64,000 nucleotides of DNA from Imperialibacter sp963977595 (GTDB taxonomy: Bacteria > Bacteroidota > Bacteroidia > Cytophagales > Cyclobacteriaceae), in NCBI RefSeq assembly GCF_048007035.1, contig NZ_CP180355.1, positions 806,001 to 870,000 of the forward strand. The letters run 5' to 3'. The position numbers and the translations under genes were made by a program. This document shows positions 61,570 through 64,000 of the stretch, piece after piece. Below the pieces are notes generated by a model. That model made no database searches and was not told the DNA's origin. It saw nothing but the letters and a program-made list of their open reading frames with translations. Position 1 is the first letter of the stretch. Each line of letters begins with the position of its first letter.

Positions 61570-62625
61570 ATGCAGAAATTTAAACTGGTACCCATGCTAT
61601 TGATGATATTCGTCCTGAGTTCATCTATTGGTGGTAAAGGGGAATTAAAAGGAGATACAACGGCAGAAACAGTTGTGGCAGTCAACCCGGACTTCTTCCT
61701 GGAGGGGACGAAAGTTTCAACGGTACCTTGCACACTGTCGGACGGCACAAAAACAACCTGCTACCAAATAGTGGCCGGTACGCCTGCTGATCACGACATG
61801 GGGCCGTGGTGCCCGGACAATATTGCTGATGGTGCGGAGGCAGGAGGCATTTGGCTTGAAAACGGAGAAGTCCACGATGTGGATGGTGAATTCATCAGGA
61901 ACCTGGCCACATTTTACAACGATGACTCCTGGCTGATGTATGACGCTAACGGCGATATTTATGTCACAAAGACAGAAGAAGACTGTATCAACGCAGCCAA
62001 CCCCAACGTGGGCGAAGCCTACAAAAACTTCTGCGTGGAGTGTATCCCCGACTACATCGCTGATGTCACCCGCACGTGGATGATCCCAACTACGCCAGTA
62101 AAGCTTGCCACATCGGCGTATTTTGCACGGGGCGCTGGCGGACCCGGGGAAGCAGGCGGAAGACCTGAACCAGGTCAAAGGCCAGAGCGGGGAGACAGAC
62201 CAGCACCCGGCAACCGACCCGAGCGAAGGCAAGAAGCGATGGGCTTTGGCCCTCAAACACGTGGTATTGCCTTCAATGGCGTAGAATTTTCTGCATCGGC
62301 GCCGGTCGACAACATTTTAGGTGCCTATACCATCGCTCCTTTTGACGACGCCGGTGGCCACATCAATGTGCATCAGGGCTATCATTACCACGCCGCCACA
62401 GGTGTATCCACACAAATCAAGCAGAAGGACGGACATGCCCCCATGATTGGGTATGCGATGGACGGGCACGGCATTTACGCCCAGCTCAACGAAGATGGAA
62501 ACGAACCGGGCGACCTGGATGGATGCAGAGGGCACTATGACGACGTAAGAGGCTATCATTACCATGTAGATGCACCCGGCGCTAATAATTTCATTAACTG
62601 CCTGGCGGGAGCATACATTAACTAA
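61570..62625 (+). CDS. Secreted YHYH-domain protein
   Basis: 351 residues with a signal peptide (LVPMLLMIFVLSSSIGGKG). The core carries the family's repeated metal-ligand-like motifs: INVHQGYHYHAAT and VRGYHYHVDAPGANN, plus APMIGYAMDGHGIY between them. Residues ~195-222 are a Pro/Gly/Arg/Glu-rich insert (GRPEPGQRPERGDRPAPGN). The YHYH family is secreted and of uncertain function. The last codon overlaps the next start (TAATG). Confidence 0.87.
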   Translation: MQKFKLVPMLLMIFVLSSSIGGKGELKGDTTAETVVAVNPDFFLEGTKVSTVPCTLSDGTKTTCYQIVAGTPADHDMGPWCPDNIADGAEAGGIWLENGEVHDVDGEFIRNLATFYNDDSWLMYDANGDIYVTKTEEDCINAANPNVGEAYKNFCVECIPDYIADVTRTWMIPTTPVKLATSAYFARGAGGPGEAGGRPEPGQRPERGDRPAPGNRPERRQEAMGFGPQTRGIAFNGVEFSASAPVDNILGAYTIAPFDDAGGHINVHQGYHYHAATGVSTQIKQKDGHAPMIGYAMDGHGIYAQLNEDGNEPGDLDGCRGHYDDVRGYHYHVDAPGANNFINCLAGAYIN

Positions 62626-63281
62626 TGAAGACATCAGCTATGAAAAAGACAATGAAATCAATTTTTGCCATGGTTGCGATCCTTTTTGTCACGTCTGCCA
62701 TTGCGCATCAACCGGATATTTCCTCATTCACCCTGATCGAGAAAGAACCTGGGCAATGGATGCTTCAGCTGAACGCCTCTATGACCGCCTTCCAGTATGA
62801 AGTAAGAAATGCTTACGGCCTAGATTCGTACGCTTCAGCCGAGGAATTCAACCAATTGCTTTTGACCCACCTGAAAGGGCAAATTGACATCAGGGTAAAC
62901 GACAGAGAAGTGACGCTGGAAAACGGGATGGTCATGCTTGGGCATGCCACCACAGTGGCTTTTGAGCTATCGGGAGTGCCTGGAAATGTGGAGGAAGTGT
63001 TTGTTAAGAACAAGGGATTTCAAAATATATATCATAGTCAGGGCCTCTTCAGCATCGTGAAAGAAGGGCTTGCCAGGTCCAGGTTTGTGTTGAGTGAAGC
63101 CAATGACTACCAACTCAATGTGACATTGAAGGACAATGAAATACTGCTCGCAGAAACGGCTTCAAATGATTTCGGGAGCGTCCTGGTCATCATCCTGATC
63201 GTTGGGTTATCAGCAGTTTTCCTGTTCAACTATCAATCGGTAATTCAATTTTCAGAAGCTCAAACCCACGGTTGGATTTGA
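62625..63281 (+). CDS. Secreted protein with C-terminal membrane anchor, unknown function
   Basis: 218 residues; in-frame ATGs at 62625, 62640 and 62652 are possible, with 62640 or 62652 giving a compact signal peptide (IFAMVAILFVTSAIAH). A beta-rich domain (ISSFTLIEKEPGQWMLQLNA and later LSGVPGNVEEVFVKNKGF) is followed by one helix near the C-terminus (LVIILIVGLSAVFLFNY). The 1 bp overlap with the YHYH gene and the shared secretion suggest the two act together. No family recognised. Confidence 0.75.
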   Translation: MKTSAMKKTMKSIFAMVAILFVTSAIAHQPDISSFTLIEKEPGQWMLQLNASMTAFQYEVRNAYGLDSYASAEEFNQLLLTHLKGQIDIRVNDREVTLENGMVMLGHATTVAFELSGVPGNVEEVFVKNKGFQNIYHSQGLFSIVKEGLARSRFVLSEANDYQLNVTLKDNEILLAETASNDFGSVLVIILIVGLSAVFLFNYQSVIQFSEAQTHGWI

Positions 63282-63446
63282 ACTGGGTTGGCGGGCCTGA
63301 CGAGCATGGTGCTATGCAAAAAATCTCTTGCCGCTGACTGATTCCCGGGCGAATAAATAATGGTGACTATATACAATTCTACACTAGATCATTTTGATTT
63401 TGTGTAATTAACTACTATCTTTGATTTATCAGTGACGGACAAAGCC

Positions 63447-64000
63447 ATGATAAACAAAGACTTCACTTCAATACTTGACCTTCTTAAATCATTCCCTGAT
63501 GAACAATCTTGCATTGACCATCTAACAGAACTTCGTTGGAATGGGCATGTAGTATCCCCATTTGATGCAGACTCTAAAGTCTACGTTTGCAAAGGCAGCA
63601 AGTATAGATGTAAAAATACAGGAAAATACTTCAATGTCCGCACTGGAACCATGTTCGACAACACAAAAGTTGAGCTTCAGAAATGGTTCGTTGCCATCTT
63701 CTTAGTTACTTCTCACAAAAAGGGTATTTCTTCACTTCAATTAGGAAAAGACATTGACGTGACCCAAAAAACTAGCTGGTTCATGCTTCAAAGAATTAGA
63801 AACTGTTTCGGTTTCGAAAATGAAGGCGAACTAAATGGTGAAGTTGAAATTGACGAAACATATGTTGGTGGTAAGAATAAAAACCGTCATGCTAATAAGA
63901 AGGTAGAAGCTTCTCAGGGACGATCTACCAAAGACAAGGCTCCTGTAATGGGAATGATCGAAAGAGGTGGTAAGCTGATCGCAAAACAAATCGATGGCGT
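63447..64000 (+). CDS. IS1595-family (ISXO2-like) transposase, cut by the window end
   Basis: ATG 63447 begins MINKDFTSILDLLKSFPDEQ; at least 184 residues lie before the window ends. N-terminal ISXO2-type zinc-ribbon-like part (YVCKGSKYRCKNTGKYFNVR), then GTMFDNTKVELQKWF, and the catalytic Asp in EVEIDETYVGGKNKNRH. IS1595 transposases are DDNK-type; the rest of the triad lies beyond the window. The left end may be near 63361 (GGTGACTATATACAATTC), but the inverted repeat cannot be checked. Confidence 0.88.
   Translation, partial: MINKDFTSILDLLKSFPDEQSCIDHLTELRWNGHVVSPFDADSKVYVCKGSKYRCKNTGKYFNVRTGTMFDNTKVELQKWFVAIFLVTSHKKGISSLQLGKDIDVTQKTSWFMLQRIRNCFGFENEGELNGEVEIDETYVGGKNKNRHANKKVEASQGRSTKDKAPVMGMIERGGKLIAKQIDG

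Overview
The window is chromosomal DNA of a Bacteroidota bacterium, most likely a marine-type member of the Cytophagales. The evidence is a Bacteroidota-order division and cell-wall (dcw) cluster, a PorP/SprF protein paired with a giant adhesin ending in a gliding-associated C-terminal (CHU_C, type IX secretion type B) domain, LytS/LytTR two-component genes, many lipoproteins with SPII signals, weak Shine-Dalgarno sequences and moderate G+C. No rRNA or tRNA gene was recognised.

Layout. 1-3.3 kb: a frameshifted Y1 (REP-associated, RAYT) transposase gene with three copies of a ~97 bp inverted-repeat element, a DUF1080 lipoprotein, a DinB-like protein, a small lipoprotein and a 38 bp direct repeat. 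3.3-12.6 kb: a zinc-ribbon protein, a phospholipase-D-type lipoprotein, three tandem paralogous beta-barrel proteins, a HigBA-type toxin-antitoxin pair, an FMN reductase and a NarL/TPR-kinase two-component pair. 12.9-20.5 kb: PorP/SprF-OmpA fusion plus a ~2,000-residue adhesin (PKD domains, propeller-like repeats, seven exact 96-residue Ig-like repeats, sorting domain).

21.3-27.4 kb (minus strand): a cassette array with integron-style attC-like sites. Three successive units each begin and end with complementary 9-10 bp core sequences, and each unit carries genes of unknown function. One cassette gene is split by a complete IS21-family element (istA/istB). No integrase gene is present, so this resembles a CALIN (attC cluster lacking an integrase). 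27.8-43.1 kb (minus strand): the dcw cluster mraZ-rsmH-ftsL-ftsI-murE-mraY-murD-ftsW-[murG-murC fusion]-ftsQ-ftsA-ftsZ, with 10 bp-phased MraZ-type boxes upstream. 43.6 kb: an alkaline-phosphatase superfamily protein. 45.0-48.9 kb (plus strand): a second, more decayed cassette array, including a RES/Xre toxin-antitoxin cassette.

49.0-64 kb: a large secreted protein of unknown function; an SDR/AraC/membrane protein/SDR group; an operon for a TolC-MacA-MacB type efflux system with its own LytS/LytTR regulators; a YHYH-domain protein with a partner; and the start of an IS1595-family transposase running off the window end.

The most unusual points are the two integrase-less cassette arrays flanking the dcw cluster (sharing a long attC-like repeat family), the in-frame MurG-MurC fusion, and the RAYT/inverted-repeat pair. 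All family assignments are from sequence motifs read by eye; no database search was run.
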